A stretch of 64,000 bases of DNA. Source: Streptomyces sp. NRRL S-244 (GTDB taxonomy: Bacteria; Actinomycetota; Actinomycetes; Streptomycetales; Streptomycetaceae). Within the stretch, counting starts at the first letter, position 1. Every line of letters starts with the position of its first letter. Location: contig NZ_JOCX01000011.1 of NCBI RefSeq assembly GCF_000717915.1, positions 226,797-290,796 of the forward strand. The letters run 5' to 3'. The notes below the pieces were generated by a model, which saw only the letters and a program-made list of their open reading frames with translations, did no database searches and was not told where the DNA came from. This document shows positions 36,637 to 45,384 of the stretch, one piece after another. Both the position numbers and the translations under genes were made by a program.

Positions 36637-36664
36637 CCCACCCGGTCCCTCCGGCCCCATGACC

Positions 36665-36706
36665 ACGGGCCGCCCCCGCGCCACGAGCGCGGCGGCGGCC
36701 CGTTTT
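36665..36706 (+). terminator. Intrinsic-type terminator after davB-like gene
   Basis: ACGGGCCGCC (36665-36674) pairs with GGCGGCCCGT (36694-36703). A CGCG/CGCG inner pairing extends the stem, and the right arm runs into TTTT, so this looks like a true Rho-independent terminator. Confidence 0.75.
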
Positions 36707-36725
36707 CAATGCGCCCGGTCAGGAA

Positions 36726-36795
36726 GCCGGGGTCAGGGGGTCGGGATCAGGGGGTCGGGGTCAGGAAGTCGGGATCAGGAAGTCGGGGTCAGGAG
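36726..36795. repeat. Five tandem copies of a 14-bp repeat overlapping the DUF5995 gene end
   Basis: The unit is GTCGGGRTCAGGRR, with alternating G and A at two positions. Copies begin at 36726, 36740, 36754, 36768 and 36782. The last two cover the stop codon and final residues of the DUF5995 protein on the minus strand. As 14 is not a multiple of three, gain or loss of units would change that protein's C-terminus. Confidence 0.85.
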
Positions 36796-37416
36796 GCAGC
36801 GGCCGACCAGGCCCACGCCGGCGTCCAGGGAGTCCGTGAACTCCTCGGCCAGGTCGGGGGAGCGGCGCAGGGTCCACAGGAGGCGGGCCGCCGACCAGGC
36901 GGCGCCGCGGGCGCGGTCCAGGCTCCAGGAGCCGAGCAGGTGGGTCAGCGGGTCCGCGATCTCCAGCAGGTCCGGGCCCGGCATCAGGTCCTCCCGGATG
37001 TGTTCCTCCAGGGACACCAGGGTGTCGCCGACCCGGTCGAAGTCCGCCTCCAGGGCCCGTGGTTCGCAGTCCAGGGCCCGGCAGGTGGCCACCACCGCCA
37101 GTGCCAGGTCGTGCCCGATGTGCGCGTTGATCCCGGCCAGCGCGTGCTGGAGCGGCCGGACCCCGGGGTGGCGGCGGTACTGGAGCAGCGGGCGCCAGCA
37201 GGCCGGGGCCCGGTCCGCCTCCACCGCCGTCAGGTACCGCTCGGCGAACCGCACGCTCAGCGCCTGCGCCCGCCGCGGCGCCGGGAACTCCCCGTGGGAG
37301 ATGCGCGCGTGGAGGGTCTCCGTCACCGTCAGGTACACCCGGTTGAAGACGGCGACACCGTCCTGCGCGGGGAGCCGCTCGTCCAGGGCGCGCATCCGCG
37401 CGAGTACCGCTTCCAT
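36775..37416 (-). CDS. DUF5995 family protein
   Basis: A 213-residue, almost entirely helical protein resembling the Streptomyces DUF5995 family: FNRVYLTVTETLHARI, FAERYLTAVEA, LLQYRRHPGVRPLQHALAGINAHIGHDLALAVV and SLDRARGAAWSAARLLW. The function is unknown; the His-rich NAHIGHDLA segment and buried acidic residues could bind metal. There is no signal peptide. The start is ATG 37416 with no strong ribosome site. It lies 152 bases after the NCS2 permease gene on the same strand. The gap contains a GGTTCG/CGAACC inverted repeat (37475-37488), so independent control is possible. Its C-terminal codons lie inside a tandem repeat. Confidence 0.78.
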   Translation of the reverse strand: MEAVLARMRALDERLPAQDGVAVFNRVYLTVTETLHARISHGEFPAPRRAQALSVRFAERYLTAVEADRAPACWRPLLQYRRHPGVRPLQHALAGINAHIGHDLALAVVATCRALDCEPRALEADFDRVGDTLVSLEEHIREDLMPGPDLLEIADPLTHLLGSWSLDRARGAAWSAARLLWTLRRSPDLAEEFTDSLDAGVGLVGRCLLTPTS

Positions 37417-37568
37417 GGGTGGCAGCGTCGCAGCCGGCGGTGCGGATCCGGGGAACTTGGCCGTGTGCTTCGCCGGTTCGGGCGAACCCGGACCGCCCGC
37501 CGGCTCCCTCAGGGGCGGGTGTCCCGGGCGGCTTCGCCCGCGTCGCCGGTGTCCGCGCCCGCGTCCGC

Positions 37569-38954
37569 CTACTCCTCCGCGTCGCCCGTGTCGTACGCCG
37601 ACGTGCCCGAGTCGAGCAGCGGCTCCTGCTGCTTCAGGTGCGCGGGCGCGAAGTACCGCAGCGCGTGGTAGCCCGTGATCACCACGATCGTGCCGAGCGC
37701 GATACCGCCCAGCTCGAAGCTGTCCGAGAACTGCAGCTTCACCCCGCCGATGCCGATGATGATGCCCGCCGCGGCCGGCACCAGGTTCAGCGGATTGCGC
37801 AGGTCCACCCCGCCGTTGATCCAGATCTGCGCGCCGAGCAGGCCGATCATCCCGTACAGGATGACGGTGATCCCGCCGAGCACCCCGCCGGGGATCGCGG
37901 CGACGACCGCGCCGAACTTCGGGCACAGGCCGAAGAGCAGCGCGAAGCAGGCCGCCGCCCAGTAGGCGGCCGTCGAGTAGACGCGGGTCGCCGCCATCAC
38001 GCCGATGTTCTCGGAGTACGTGGTGTTCGGCGGGCCGCCCACCGCCGTCGACAGCATCGACGCGGCGCCGTCGGCCGCGATCGCCGTGCCGAGCTTGTCG
38101 TCGAGCGGGTCGCCGGTCATCTCGCCGACGGCCTTGATGTGCCCGGCGTTCTCGGCGATCAGGGCGATCACCACCGGCAGCGCGATCAGGATCGCCGACC
38201 ACTCGAACTGCGGCGCGTGGAAGGCCGGCAGCCCGATCCAGTCCGCCTTGCCGACCCCGGAGAGGTCGAGCCGCCAGTGGTCGACGGCCTCCGCCCCGCC
38301 CACCGGCGAGTGGATCTTGCCGAAGAGCAGGTCGAAGACCCAGGAGACGGCGTACCCGAAGATCAGCCCGAGGAAGATCGCGATCCGTGACCAGAAACCC
38401 CGCAGGCAGACCACGGCCATCCCCGTGAACAGCATGGTCAGCAGTGCGGTCCACTGGTCCTGCGGCCAGTACGTCGAGGCCGTCACCGGCGCCAGGTTGA
38501 AGCCGATCAGCATCACCACCGCGCCCGTCACCACCGGCGGCATCGCCGCGTGGATGATCCGCGCCCCGAAGCGCTGCACGGCGAGCCCGGCCAGGAACAG
38601 CGCCACGCCGACCACGAACACCGCGCCCGTGACGACCGCGCTGTCCCCGCCGCCCGCCCGGATCGCCGCCGCGACGCCGACGAAGGAGAGGGAGCAGCCC
38701 AGGTACGAGGGCACCCGACCGCGCGTGGCCAGCAGGAAGATGGCCGTCGCGACACCCGACATCATGATCGCCAGGTTCGGGTCCAGGCCCATCAGGACCG
38801 GCGCGACGAAGCTCGCCCCGAACATCGCCACGACGTGCTGGGCGCCGAGCCCGGCGGTCCGCGGCCACGACAGCCGCTCGTCCGGCCGCACCACCGCTCC
38901 GGGGGCGGGGGTCCGCCCGTCTCCGTGCAGGGTCCAGCGCACGCCGAGGCCCAT
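37569..38954 (-). CDS. Uracil/xanthine permease (NCS2 family, UraA-like)
   Basis: A 461-residue, 14-segment nucleobase transporter. Landmarks are the opening LGAQHVVAMFGASFVAPVLMGLDPNLAIM, the SLSFVGVAAAI region, and the NCS2 signature ALIAENAGHIKAVGEMTG with the substrate-binding Glu. GGPPNTTYSENIGVMAATRVYS follows, the second signature. NCS2 proteins import uracil, xanthine or uric acid with protons. The UraA-like spacing and the ENAGHI motif favour uracil, but xanthine use cannot be excluded. The start is ATG 38954. It lies downstream of an MFS gene on the same strand, separated by a 40-bp perfect palindrome. Confidence 0.9.
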   Translation of the reverse strand: MGLGVRWTLHGDGRTPAPGAVVRPDERLSWPRTAGLGAQHVVAMFGASFVAPVLMGLDPNLAIMMSGVATAIFLLATRGRVPSYLGCSLSFVGVAAAIRAGGGDSAVVTGAVFVVGVALFLAGLAVQRFGARIIHAAMPPVVTGAVVMLIGFNLAPVTASTYWPQDQWTALLTMLFTGMAVVCLRGFWSRIAIFLGLIFGYAVSWVFDLLFGKIHSPVGGAEAVDHWRLDLSGVGKADWIGLPAFHAPQFEWSAILIALPVVIALIAENAGHIKAVGEMTGDPLDDKLGTAIAADGAASMLSTAVGGPPNTTYSENIGVMAATRVYSTAAYWAAACFALLFGLCPKFGAVVAAIPGGVLGGITVILYGMIGLLGAQIWINGGVDLRNPLNLVPAAAGIIIGIGGVKLQFSDSFELGGIALGTIVVITGYHALRYFAPAHLKQQEPLLDSGTSAYDTGDAEE

Positions 38955-38997
38955 GTTTCCACCACTTCCGTCGAACCGAACGACACCGATTGATCAC

Positions 38998-39037
38998 GCA
39001 TGCCGGCCGCCGGGGCATGCCCCGGCGGCCGGCATGC
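38998..39037. terminator. 40-bp perfect palindrome between MFS and permease genes
   Basis: From GCATGCCGGCCGCC at 38998 to GGCGGCCGGCATGC at 39037 the sequence is an exact palindrome with no spacer. Read as RNA it forms an 18-bp stem with a 4-base loop. It lies 3 bases after the MFS stop and 43 bases upstream of the permease start. It probably terminates the MFS transcript but could also bind a dimeric regulator. Confidence 0.6.
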
Positions 39038-39040
39038 ATT

Positions 39041-40255
39041 TTACGGTCGGACAGTCGCCGGTTCCTCCCGGTCCAGGGGTGCGGCCTCGGCCGCCACCGG
39101 CTTCTGCCGCAGTACGGCCGCCCCTGCGACCAGCGCGAACGCGAGCAGGGTGACCAGCCCGAAGGACACCACGAGCGAGGTCGCGTCCGCCACCGCGCCG
39201 ATCGCCGACGGCGCGATCAGCCCCGAGGTGTACGTGATCGTCGCCACGCCCGCGATGGCCTGCGCCGGGGCCGGCCCGCTGCGCGCGGCGGCCGCGAAGG
39301 CCAGCGGGACCACCACCGCGATGCCGAGCCCGATCAGCCCGAAGCCCGCGATCGCCACCGCCGGGCCCCCGGCCGTCACCACGAGCACCCCGCCCGCGGT
39401 GGCCAGCACCCCGCCCGCCCGGACGGTGCGCACCGCCCCGAACCGGTCCACCACCCGGTCCCCGACGAGCCGGGCGAGCGCCATGGTGAGCGCGAACGCG
39501 GTGGTGCAGGCGGCCGCGAGACCGGCGTCCGTGTCGAGCACGTCCCGCAGGTAGACCGCGGACCAGTCCATGCTCGCGCCCTCCGCGAAGACCGCGCAGA
39601 ACCCGATCGCGCCGATCAGCAGCGCGGACTTCGGGGGCAGCGCGAAGTGCGGCGGGGCCTGTGCCCCCGCGGCGCTGCGCAGATCGAGCACTCCTCGTAC
39701 GGCGACCAGCCCGGCCGCGGTCAGGACGAGCGCGGCGACCAGGTGGTGCAGCCGGGCGTCGGCCCCGGCGTGCGCGGCGACCGTGCCGGCCGCCGAGCCG
39801 ATCAGCGCGCCCACGCTCCACATGCCGTGCAGCGAGGACATTATCGAGCGGCCGAGCCGGTTCTCGGTCTCCACGCCCAGCGCGTTCATCGCGACGTCCG
39901 CCATCCCGGAGGTCGCTCCGTAGACGAACAGGGCGAAGCACAGCGTGGCCAGGTTCGGGGCGAGGCTCGGCAGGATCAGGGACAGGGTCCACAGCGACAG
40001 CAGCGCGCGCAGCGCGGCGCGGGCCCCGAAGCGGTGGTTGATCCGGCCGGCCAGCGGCATCGCGAGCGCCGCACCCAGGGCGGGGAAGGCGAGGGCGAGG
40101 CCCAGGGTGCCCGCGCCGAGCTGGGCGTGGTCCTGGATCCAGGGGATACGGGTGGCGAAGGAGCCGGTGACGGCCCCGTGGGTGCAGAAGACGGCGGCGA
40201 TGGCGAAGCGGGCATGGCGCAGGCGCGCCGGGCTGAGGTCTGTGTCCCCTGTCAT
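39041..40255 (-). CDS. MFS transporter (YbjJ-like), divergent from a ROK regulator
   Basis: A 404-residue major facilitator. Typical features are ARFAIAAVFCTHGAVTGSFATRIPWIQD, GAALAMPLAGRINHRFGARAALR (loop 2-3) and ARLVGDRVVDRFGAVRTVRAGG (the mirrored loop 8-9). The family includes sugar and fucose permease relatives as well as YbjJ-type inner-membrane proteins. It is transcribed away from the ROK regulator gene, with a perfect inverted repeat in the 55-base gap, so it is probably the regulator's main target and may move a sugar or sugar derivative. That substrate guess is inference from the regulator family. Confidence 0.86.
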   Translation of the reverse strand: MTGDTDLSPARLRHARFAIAAVFCTHGAVTGSFATRIPWIQDHAQLGAGTLGLALAFPALGAALAMPLAGRINHRFGARAALRALLSLWTLSLILPSLAPNLATLCFALFVYGATSGMADVAMNALGVETENRLGRSIMSSLHGMWSVGALIGSAAGTVAAHAGADARLHHLVAALVLTAAGLVAVRGVLDLRSAAGAQAPPHFALPPKSALLIGAIGFCAVFAEGASMDWSAVYLRDVLDTDAGLAAACTTAFALTMALARLVGDRVVDRFGAVRTVRAGGVLATAGGVLVVTAGGPAVAIAGFGLIGLGIAVVVPLAFAAAARSGPAPAQAIAGVATITYTSGLIAPSAIGAVADATSLVVSFGLVTLLAFALVAGAAVLRQKPVAAEAAPLDREEPATVRP

Positions 40256-40262
40256 GGATTTA

Positions 40263-40289
40263 AACTATCAGGGACCCTGCCTGATAGTT
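40263..40289. promoter_or_regulatory. Palindromic operator between MFS and ROK regulator genes
   Basis: AACTATCAGG (40263-40272), a 7-base centre GACCCTG and CCTGATAGTT (40280-40289) form a perfect 10-bp inverted repeat. Its AT-rich half-sites stand out in this genome. It begins 8 bases upstream of the MFS start and ends 21 bases before the ROK start, so binding would block both promoters. Confidence 0.75.
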
Positions 40290-40310
40290 GATGTGCCGGA
40301 GCTACTTAGG

Positions 40311-41468
40311 ATGGGCGCCGTGATTCCTGCCAAGGCCCTGACCCCCGCCGCTCCGTCGCCCGCGTCACCGAGCACGGCCCGGGCCATCAACGACCGCCTG
40401 GCCCTGGGACTCCTGCAGGGAGAGGGGCCGCTGACCGCCACTCAGCTCAAGGCGATGACCGGACTCTCCCGCCCCTCGGTCGCCGACCTCGTCGAGCGGC
40501 TCACCGACGCCGGGCTCATCGAGGTGGTGGGGGAGTCGGGCGAGCAGCGCCGCGGCCCCAACGCCCGGCTGTACGGGATCGTCGCCCGCCGCGCGTACCT
40601 GGCTGCCCTGGACGTACGGACGGACAGCGCGACCGCGGTCGTCGCGGACCTGCTCGGCCGCCCGCTGGCCCGGGCCGCGCTCCCGGTGGACGCCGTCGAC
40701 GAGGCCGTGACCCGGCTGGAGGCCCTCGCCCGGGAGGCCGGCGCGGACCGGCTGCACACGGTGGTGGTCGGCGCCCCGGGTCTGGTGGCCCCGGCCGGGG
40801 AGCTGCGCAGCACCGTCGGACTGCCCGCCTGGCACCGGGACCTGGTGGCGGCCCTCCAGCGGCGGCTGCCGGCCACGGTGGCCGTGGAGAACGAGACCAA
40901 CCTCGCGGCCCTGGCCGAACAACGCGTCGGCGTCGCCCGGGACCTGGACTCCTTCGTCCTGCTGTGGCTCGGCGCGGGCGTCGGCGCGGCGGTCGTGCTG
41001 GACGGGCACCTGCGCCGCGGAGCCTCGGGCGGCGCGGGCGAGATCGGCTTCCTCCCGGTGCCGGGCACCGGCCGACTGCCCTCCGCGACGGACTGCGGCG
41101 GCGGCTTCCACGCGCTGGTCGGCCGGGACGCCGTGGCCGCGCTCGCGATGGAGCACGGCTACGCCGGGCCGGTCGAGGAGGCGGTGGCGGGCGCCGCGGG
41201 CGAGGCCTTCCTGGACGCCCTGGCCCAGCGGCTCGCCCTGGGCGCGGCCGCCGTCGCGGCCGTCCTGGACCCGGGATGCCTGGTCCTGGCGGGCGGGCTC
41301 GGCCACGCGGGCGGCGCCGGCCTGGCGGCCGCGGTCGCCCGCCGGCTGGCGGAGCTGACCCCCGTGCCGATGGAGGTCCGCGCCACCGCGCTCGGCGATC
41401 CGGCGGTCCTCACGGGCGCCCGCCTGGCCGCCCGAGAAGCCGCCCAGGCGGACCTCTTCGGCCCCTAG
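40311..41468 (+). CDS. ROK-family transcriptional regulator
   Basis: A 385-residue regulator. A winged helix-turn-helix lies at about residues 20-80 (GPLTATQLKAMTGLSRPSVADLVERLTDAGLIEVVG). A ROK sugar-kinase-like domain follows, with LAALDVRTDSATAVVADLLG, VENETNLAALAEQR, LGAGVGAAVVLDGHLRRGASGGAGEIGFLPV and DPGCLVLAGGLG. The zinc-binding CxCGxxGCxE motif of ROK kinases is reduced to TDCGGGFHALVGRD, so it is probably a pure regulator rather than a kinase. I use ATG 40311; a GTG at 40320 is an alternative. ROK regulators usually answer to sugars, and it sits beside a clear operator and divergent MFS gene. Confidence 0.87.
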   Translation: MGAVIPAKALTPAAPSPASPSTARAINDRLALGLLQGEGPLTATQLKAMTGLSRPSVADLVERLTDAGLIEVVGESGEQRRGPNARLYGIVARRAYLAALDVRTDSATAVVADLLGRPLARAALPVDAVDEAVTRLEALAREAGADRLHTVVVGAPGLVAPAGELRSTVGLPAWHRDLVAALQRRLPATVAVENETNLAALAEQRVGVARDLDSFVLLWLGAGVGAAVVLDGHLRRGASGGAGEIGFLPVPGTGRLPSATDCGGGFHALVGRDAVAALAMEHGYAGPVEEAVAGAAGEAFLDALAQRLALGAAAVAAVLDPGCLVLAGGLGHAGGAGLAAAVARRLAELTPVPMEVRATALGDPAVLTGARLAAREAAQADLFGP

Positions 41469-41575
41469 GAGGTGTCTGGCCGCACCCGGCCGGCGGACCT
41501 ACCGGTCGTCGCCGCCCGGCGTCGTGGCGGCCGCCACCCGCGGCCGGCCGAAGAGTGCGGTCCCGCCGCCCGGCC

Positions 41576-42334
41576 TCAGGGCCTGCCCTCCGCGGCCCGG
41601 GCCGTCAGGAACTCGCCGAAGGTGATCTTGCCGACCGCGTGGGACGGGGTCAGGTTGCCGCCGCGGCGAAAGGCCGCGTACGCCTTCCCCGCCAGCGGCA
41701 GCGCGAACACCTTGCGCCCGCGCCCCGTCGCCGCCAGGTACGCCCGGCCCAGCTCCACCAGCGTGTGGATCTCCGGGCCGCCCATGTCCGTGACCCGGCC
41801 CGCCGGGGCCGGGACGGCCAGTTCCGCCAACCGGTCCGCGACCTCCTCGACGGCGATCGGCTGTACCCGGACCCCCTTGGGCAGCGGCACCGGCACCACC
41901 GGCACCTTCGCCAGCGCGTCGACCAGCATCGCCACCAGGTCGTGGAACTGCGTCGTCCGCAGGATCGTGAAACCCAGCCCCGACGCCTCCAGCATCCGCT
42001 CGACCCGGTACTTCACCGTGTAGTAGCCGAACGGGACCACGTCCACCCCGACGATCGAGATGTAGACGATGTTCGTGACCGTCCCGGCCCGCCGGGCCGC
42101 CTCGATCAGGTGCCCGGCGGCCACGTCGTCGCCGCCGCGCGGGGTGCTCGCGCAGTGCACGACCACCTCCGCGCCGGCCATCGCCGCGTCCAGCCCGCTG
42201 CCGTCCCGCAGGTCCACCGGGTAGTCCTTCGCGCGGCGGCTCAGGACCCGTACGTCGTGGCCCGCCGCCCGCAGCCGGGCGACGACCGGCCGGCCGAGGT
42301 TCCCGGTGCCTCCGGTGACGAGAATCGTGCTCAT
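41576..42334 (-). CDS. NmrA/SDR-like NAD(P)H-binding reductase
   Basis: A 252-residue atypical short-chain dehydrogenase. The nucleotide motif TILVTGGTGNLGRPVVARLRAAGH is followed by VVHCASTP, IVYISIVGVDVVPFGYYTVKYRVERMLEASGLGFTILRTTQF and IAVEEVADRLAELAV. The YxxxK of classical SDRs appears as YYTVKYRVE, as in NmrA-like and quinone-reductase-like relatives. It is probably an NADPH-dependent redox sensor or oxidoreductase; the substrate is unknown. The ATG 42334 has GGGACGG upstream. It converges with the ROK gene and follows the chitinase terminator region on the same strand. Confidence 0.83.
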   Translation of the reverse strand: MSTILVTGGTGNLGRPVVARLRAAGHDVRVLSRRAKDYPVDLRDGSGLDAAMAGAEVVVHCASTPRGGDDVAAGHLIEAARRAGTVTNIVYISIVGVDVVPFGYYTVKYRVERMLEASGLGFTILRTTQFHDLVAMLVDALAKVPVVPVPLPKGVRVQPIAVEEVADRLAELAVPAPAGRVTDMGGPEIHTLVELGRAYLAATGRGRKVFALPLAGKAYAAFRRGGNLTPSHAVGKITFGEFLTARAAEGRP

Positions 42335-42386
42335 GGTGTCCGTCCCTTCCCCGCGTTCCAGCTTCTCCGGATCCACCACGCCCCGC

Positions 42387-42502
42387 ACCCCGCGGACCGG
42401 CCCGCCGCGGGGTCCCGTGTGATCACCGCAGCAGCGTACGAGGGCACCCGCGGCCGGACGTGCGAGGACCCGGTGGCCGCCGGGCCACCGGGTCCTCACG
42501 TC
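42387..42502 (-). terminator. Two hairpins downstream of the chitinase gene
   Basis: GACGTG plus AGGACCCGGTGGCC (42457-42478) pairs with its complement at 42483-42502, a stem of about 20 bp with one 2-base bulge, 27 bases past the chitinase stop. A second perfect 9-bp hairpin, ACCCCGCGG/CCGCGGGGT, lies at 42387-42413. The first is the likely chitinase terminator. Confidence 0.7.
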
Positions 42503-42528
42503 TCTTCACCTGCGGCACGTGCGCGGTG

Positions 42529-44898
42529 TCAGCAGGCGCCCTGGTCCTTCCAGACGCCCCACTCGCCGGTGGTGCCGGGCTCCTCGTTCTGCGTCCACCA
42601 CTGGGCCTTCCAGGTGTGGCCCTTGTGCGAGACGAGGTTGCCGCTGTTGTAGATCGTCCCCGCGACGTACGCCGGGTTCGTGCAGGTCCCGCCCGGCGGT
42701 GTGGTGGGGGGAGTCGTCGGCGGGGTGGTCGGCGGCGTCGTCGGGGGAGTGGTCGGCGGGGTGGTCGGGGGCTGGGTGGTGCCCGGCTCCGTCACCGTCG
42801 TGCCGCGCGCCAGGTCCCCGGCGAGGGCGTAGGTGGTGCCGGAGATGTTCACCGTCCAGTTGGAGGGCGTGGAGACCGGCAGGTAGTAGTTGAACGCCAG
42901 GTCGACCGAGGCGCCGGGAGCCAGCGTCTGCCACGCCGGGAGCTTCAGCGAGACCCGCTGGAAGTCGCCCTTCAGGCCGCCGACGTTGGTGCCGGTGTGG
43001 CCGCCGGCGATCACCTTCGTGCCGAATCCGGACTGGTCGGAGGCGTTGTTCGGGGCCGAGGTCCCGTAGTCGAACTGGAACTCGGTGCCGCCGGGCAGCG
43101 TGGTCTTCGTGTTGTTGGTGATCTTGAGCTTCGGGGTGATCGGGTAGTTGGAGTCGCCCAGCTTGAACTCGGTGAACTCCGTCTTGATGTCCACGGCCTG
43201 GGCGGGCAGGGCCGCACCCGCCTTCTTCGCGCCGTAGGGGGCCGCCGACTTGAACTTCTCGTACATCAGGGAGGTGAGGGTGTCGCCCGTCTCGTACTGG
43301 CCCTTGGCGGCGTTGTACCCGTAGTCGCCCGCCAGCTCCCAGACCATCGTGCCGCCGATGCCCCTGTTCACCACGTAGTCGGCCTTGGCGGCGACGGACT
43401 GCTCGTCCTCCGTCGACAGGAAGACCTTCTTCTGGTCGTTCCACAGCCACGGCGCCACCAGCGTGGAGTCGTACTTGCGGGCGTAGGTGCCGGTCAGCGT
43501 GGTGTTCGCGGGGAAGCCGTACTTGGTGACGTAGTCGCCGACGACGCCCTTCTCCAGGTTCTTGGCGTGCCACATCGGGTTGGAGCCCGCCGGGGACTCG
43601 ACCCCGTTGGTGTCCAGGTCGTGCCACAGGTTGTCGATGCCGACCGCGCCGTCACCGCACTTGGTCAGCCCCGCTCCGGCCGGGCAGGTGGTCGCCGGGG
43701 CCTTGCCCCACAGGCCGTCCGTGCCGCCCTGCACGTTCTTGAAGCCGCGGGTGTAGTACGGCAGGCCCATGTTGATGCGGCCGGTCGGCATGGAGCCGCG
43801 GAAGTAGTGGTAGGCCCAGTCGGAGTTCAGGTAACCGATGCCGCCGTACTGGGAGGTGGAGTAGACGCCGGCGGCGGCCAGTTCGCCGTCCTTGCCGTCG
43901 TCGAAGAGCGAGGCGTTCGGACCGACGTACTCGTTCCAGGCGCCGTGCAGGTCGTAGGACATGATGTTGACGTAGTCCAGGTACTTCTGCATCTGGAACG
44001 TCTCCATGCCCCGCAGCAGGTATCCGGAGGAGGGGGCGGCCACGGAGAGCAGGTAGTGCTTGCCGTCGGCGGCGCCCGCACGGTCGAGCTTCTCGCGCAG
44101 CGACTTCATCAGCGCGGCGTAGCCCTGGACGAGGCCGGCCCGGCGGGCGTTGGAGAGCTGCCAGTCGAGCGGGTTGCCCGCGTCCTTCATGGTGGTCGGG
44201 TACTCGTAGTCGATGTCGACGCCGTTGAAACCGTACTTCCGGATGAACTCGACCGAGGAGTCCGCGAAGGTGTCGATGCCGGCCTGGTTGACGGAGCCGT
44301 CGGCGTTGGTGGCCATCGAGTAGAAGCCGCCGGAGGCGACGCGGTTGCCGTCGTCGCCGAAGTAGCCGCCGGTCTCGGCCCAGCCGCCGACCGAGATCAG
44401 CGTCTTGACGTTCGGGTACTGCTTCTTGAATTTGTTCAGCAGGTTGAAGTGGCCCTTGTACGGGAGGGCCGGGTCCATCTCGGCGCCCGCCACGCCCGGC
44501 CAGGTCATCCCGGTGGCGGCGTTGTTCGCGTTGTCGGTGCCGACCGAGATCTTGTTGTCGGAGCCGACGTGGGCGAAGGCGTAGTTCAGGTGGGTGACCT
44601 TGGACCACGGGACGTTGTTGGCGAGGTAGGCGGGGGTGCCGTCCTTGCCGGTCCGCCAGCCGGTGAAGTATCCGATGACCCGGCGCTGGTGGTCGGCGCC
44701 CATCTTCTCGCGGCCCTCGGAGTCGTAGACGGAGCAGTACGGGACGTCGACGCCGGCCGTCTTGTACAGCCCGTCCGGGCGACAGCTCTCGTTGTCGGCG
44801 GCGTGTGAGACGCCTGCCGAGAGCCCGCCCACCAGCAGGCCGGCGATCGCTGCGCCGGATGCCAGGAGCATCGCTCTCGTACGTGTGGGGGACGGCAT
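42529..44898 (-). CDS. Secreted GH18 chitinase with C-terminal chitin-binding domain
   Basis: A 789-residue multidomain chitinase. A signal peptide ([20 protein letters not shown], cleaved near SHAADN) precedes a family 18 catalytic barrel (about 65-540) with [11 protein letters not shown], where Asp228, Asp230 and Glu232 form the DxDxE motif. [14 protein letters not shown] and [12 protein letters not shown] also mark the family. A beta-sandwich domain (about 560-715, [15 protein letters not shown]) comes next. A run of TTPP repeats and a C-terminal type 5/12 chitin-binding module ([26 protein letters not shown]) close the protein. AGGAGG sits 4 bases before ATG 44898. The upstream promoter has the classic direct repeats of regulated Streptomyces chi genes. 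Confidence 0.95.
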   Translation of the reverse strand: MPSPTRTRAMLLASGAAIAGLLVGGLSAGVSHAADNESCRPDGLYKTAGVDVPYCSVYDSEGREKMGADHQRRVIGYFTGWRTGKDGTPAYLANNVPWSKVTHLNYAFAHVGSDNKISVGTDNANNAATGMTWPGVAGAEMDPALPYKGHFNLLNKFKKQYPNVKTLISVGGWAETGGYFGDDGNRVASGGFYSMATNADGSVNQAGIDTFADSSVEFIRKYGFNGVDIDYEYPTTMKDAGNPLDWQLSNARRAGLVQGYAALMKSLREKLDRAGAADGKHYLLSVAAPSSGYLLRGMETFQMQKYLDYVNIMSYDLHGAWNEYVGPNASLFDDGKDGELAAAGVYSTSQYGGIGYLNSDWAYHYFRGSMPTGRINMGLPYYTRGFKNVQGGTDGLWGKAPATTCPAGAGLTKCGDGAVGIDNLWHDLDTNGVESPAGSNPMWHAKNLEKGVVGDYVTKYGFPANTTLTGTYARKYDSTLVAPWLWNDQKKVFLSTEDEQSVAAKADYVVNRGIGGTMVWELAGDYGYNAAKGQYETGDTLTSLMYEKFKSAAPYGAKKAGAALPAQAVDIKTEFTEFKLGDSNYPITPKLKITNNTKTTLPGGTEFQFDYGTSAPNNASDQSGFGTKVIAGGHTGTNVGGLKGDFQRVSLKLPAWQTLAPGASVDLAFNYYLPVSTPSNWTVNISGTTYALAGDLARGTTVTEPGTTQPPTTPPTTPPTTPPTTPPTTPPTTPPGGTCTNPAYVAGTIYNSGNLVSHKGHTWKAQWWTQNEEPGTTGEWGVWKDQGAC

Positions 44899-45020
44899 GG
44901 TGCCTCCTGGGGAGGGGAGGGATGGCGGGACACAAGGGACACAACAGGCGGAGAAGTGGTGCGTGTTGGCCCGTGACGTGCGCACATCTGACGGGCTGTC
45001 TCCCGGGGAAGATGAAGGGA

Positions 45021-45062
45021 ACGTTAAGAGGACTAGACCACCCCGTCAATAGGTCTGGACCA
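45021..45062 (-). promoter_or_regulatory. Chitinase promoter with 12-bp direct repeats (DasR/dre-like)
   Basis: Read on the minus strand, TGGTCCAGACCT (plus 45051-45062) and TGGTCTAGTCCT (45029-45040) are direct repeats 22 bp apart. They surround a -35 TTGACG (45044-45049) that is 17 bp from a -10 TAACGT (45021-45026). This is the arrangement described for Streptomyces chi promoters, where the repeats mediate chitin induction and glucose repression. The first repeat also fits the DasR box. Confidence 0.85.
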
Positions 45063-45179
45063 ATAGCGCGCCGACCTGACGGACTCCCGCGCGAGCCCCT
45101 CCCTGTGACCCAGGCCACAGCCCCTCACTCGCATGGCCGCCGATCACCCGTGGCAAACTGGCAGCAGTACCAGTAAGCA

Positions 45180-45305
45180 GCGCACTCCGGGGTCGGTGTA
45201 ATTCCGAACCGGCGGTATAGTCCGCGACCCGTCCGCAGCCAGCGGCCGGTTGATCAGGTGAAATTCCTGGACCGACGGTGAAAGTCCGGATGGGAGGCAG
45301 TGCGC
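45180..45305 (+). promoter_or_regulatory. FMN riboswitch (RFN element) for the riboflavin operon
   Basis: The closing stem is GCGCACT (45180-45186) with AGTGCGC (45299-45305). Inside are the conserved blocks GGGTCGGTGTAATTCCGAACC, then GGTTGATCAGGTGAAATTCCTGGACC, and near the end GACGGTGAAAGTCCGGATGGGAG, all in canonical order. FMN binding lowers expression of rib genes. The ribD start lies 170 bases downstream. Confidence 0.97.
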
Positions 45306-45336
45306 GGCGGGCCAGTCACCGGTACGCCGCCGTCGG

Positions 45337-45384
45337 CGGTTCATCGGCGCATCCCTGCGGATGCGGCCGGGCGGACCGTTTTTT
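45337..45384 (+). terminator. Candidate riboswitch-controlled terminator with a T6 tract
   Basis: GCATCC/GGATGC (45349-45364) with partly complementary flanks (CGGT at 45337, ACCG at 45375-45378) runs directly into TTTTTT (45379-45384). T tracts of this length are rare here. Its place between the aptamer and ribD suggests transcriptional attenuation. Confidence 0.6.

Noticed and set aside
36659..37678. Plus-strand open frames across the DUF5995 region
   Set aside because: Ser/Arg-rich sequence generated by the 14-bp repeat and the antisense of a helical protein; no family features.
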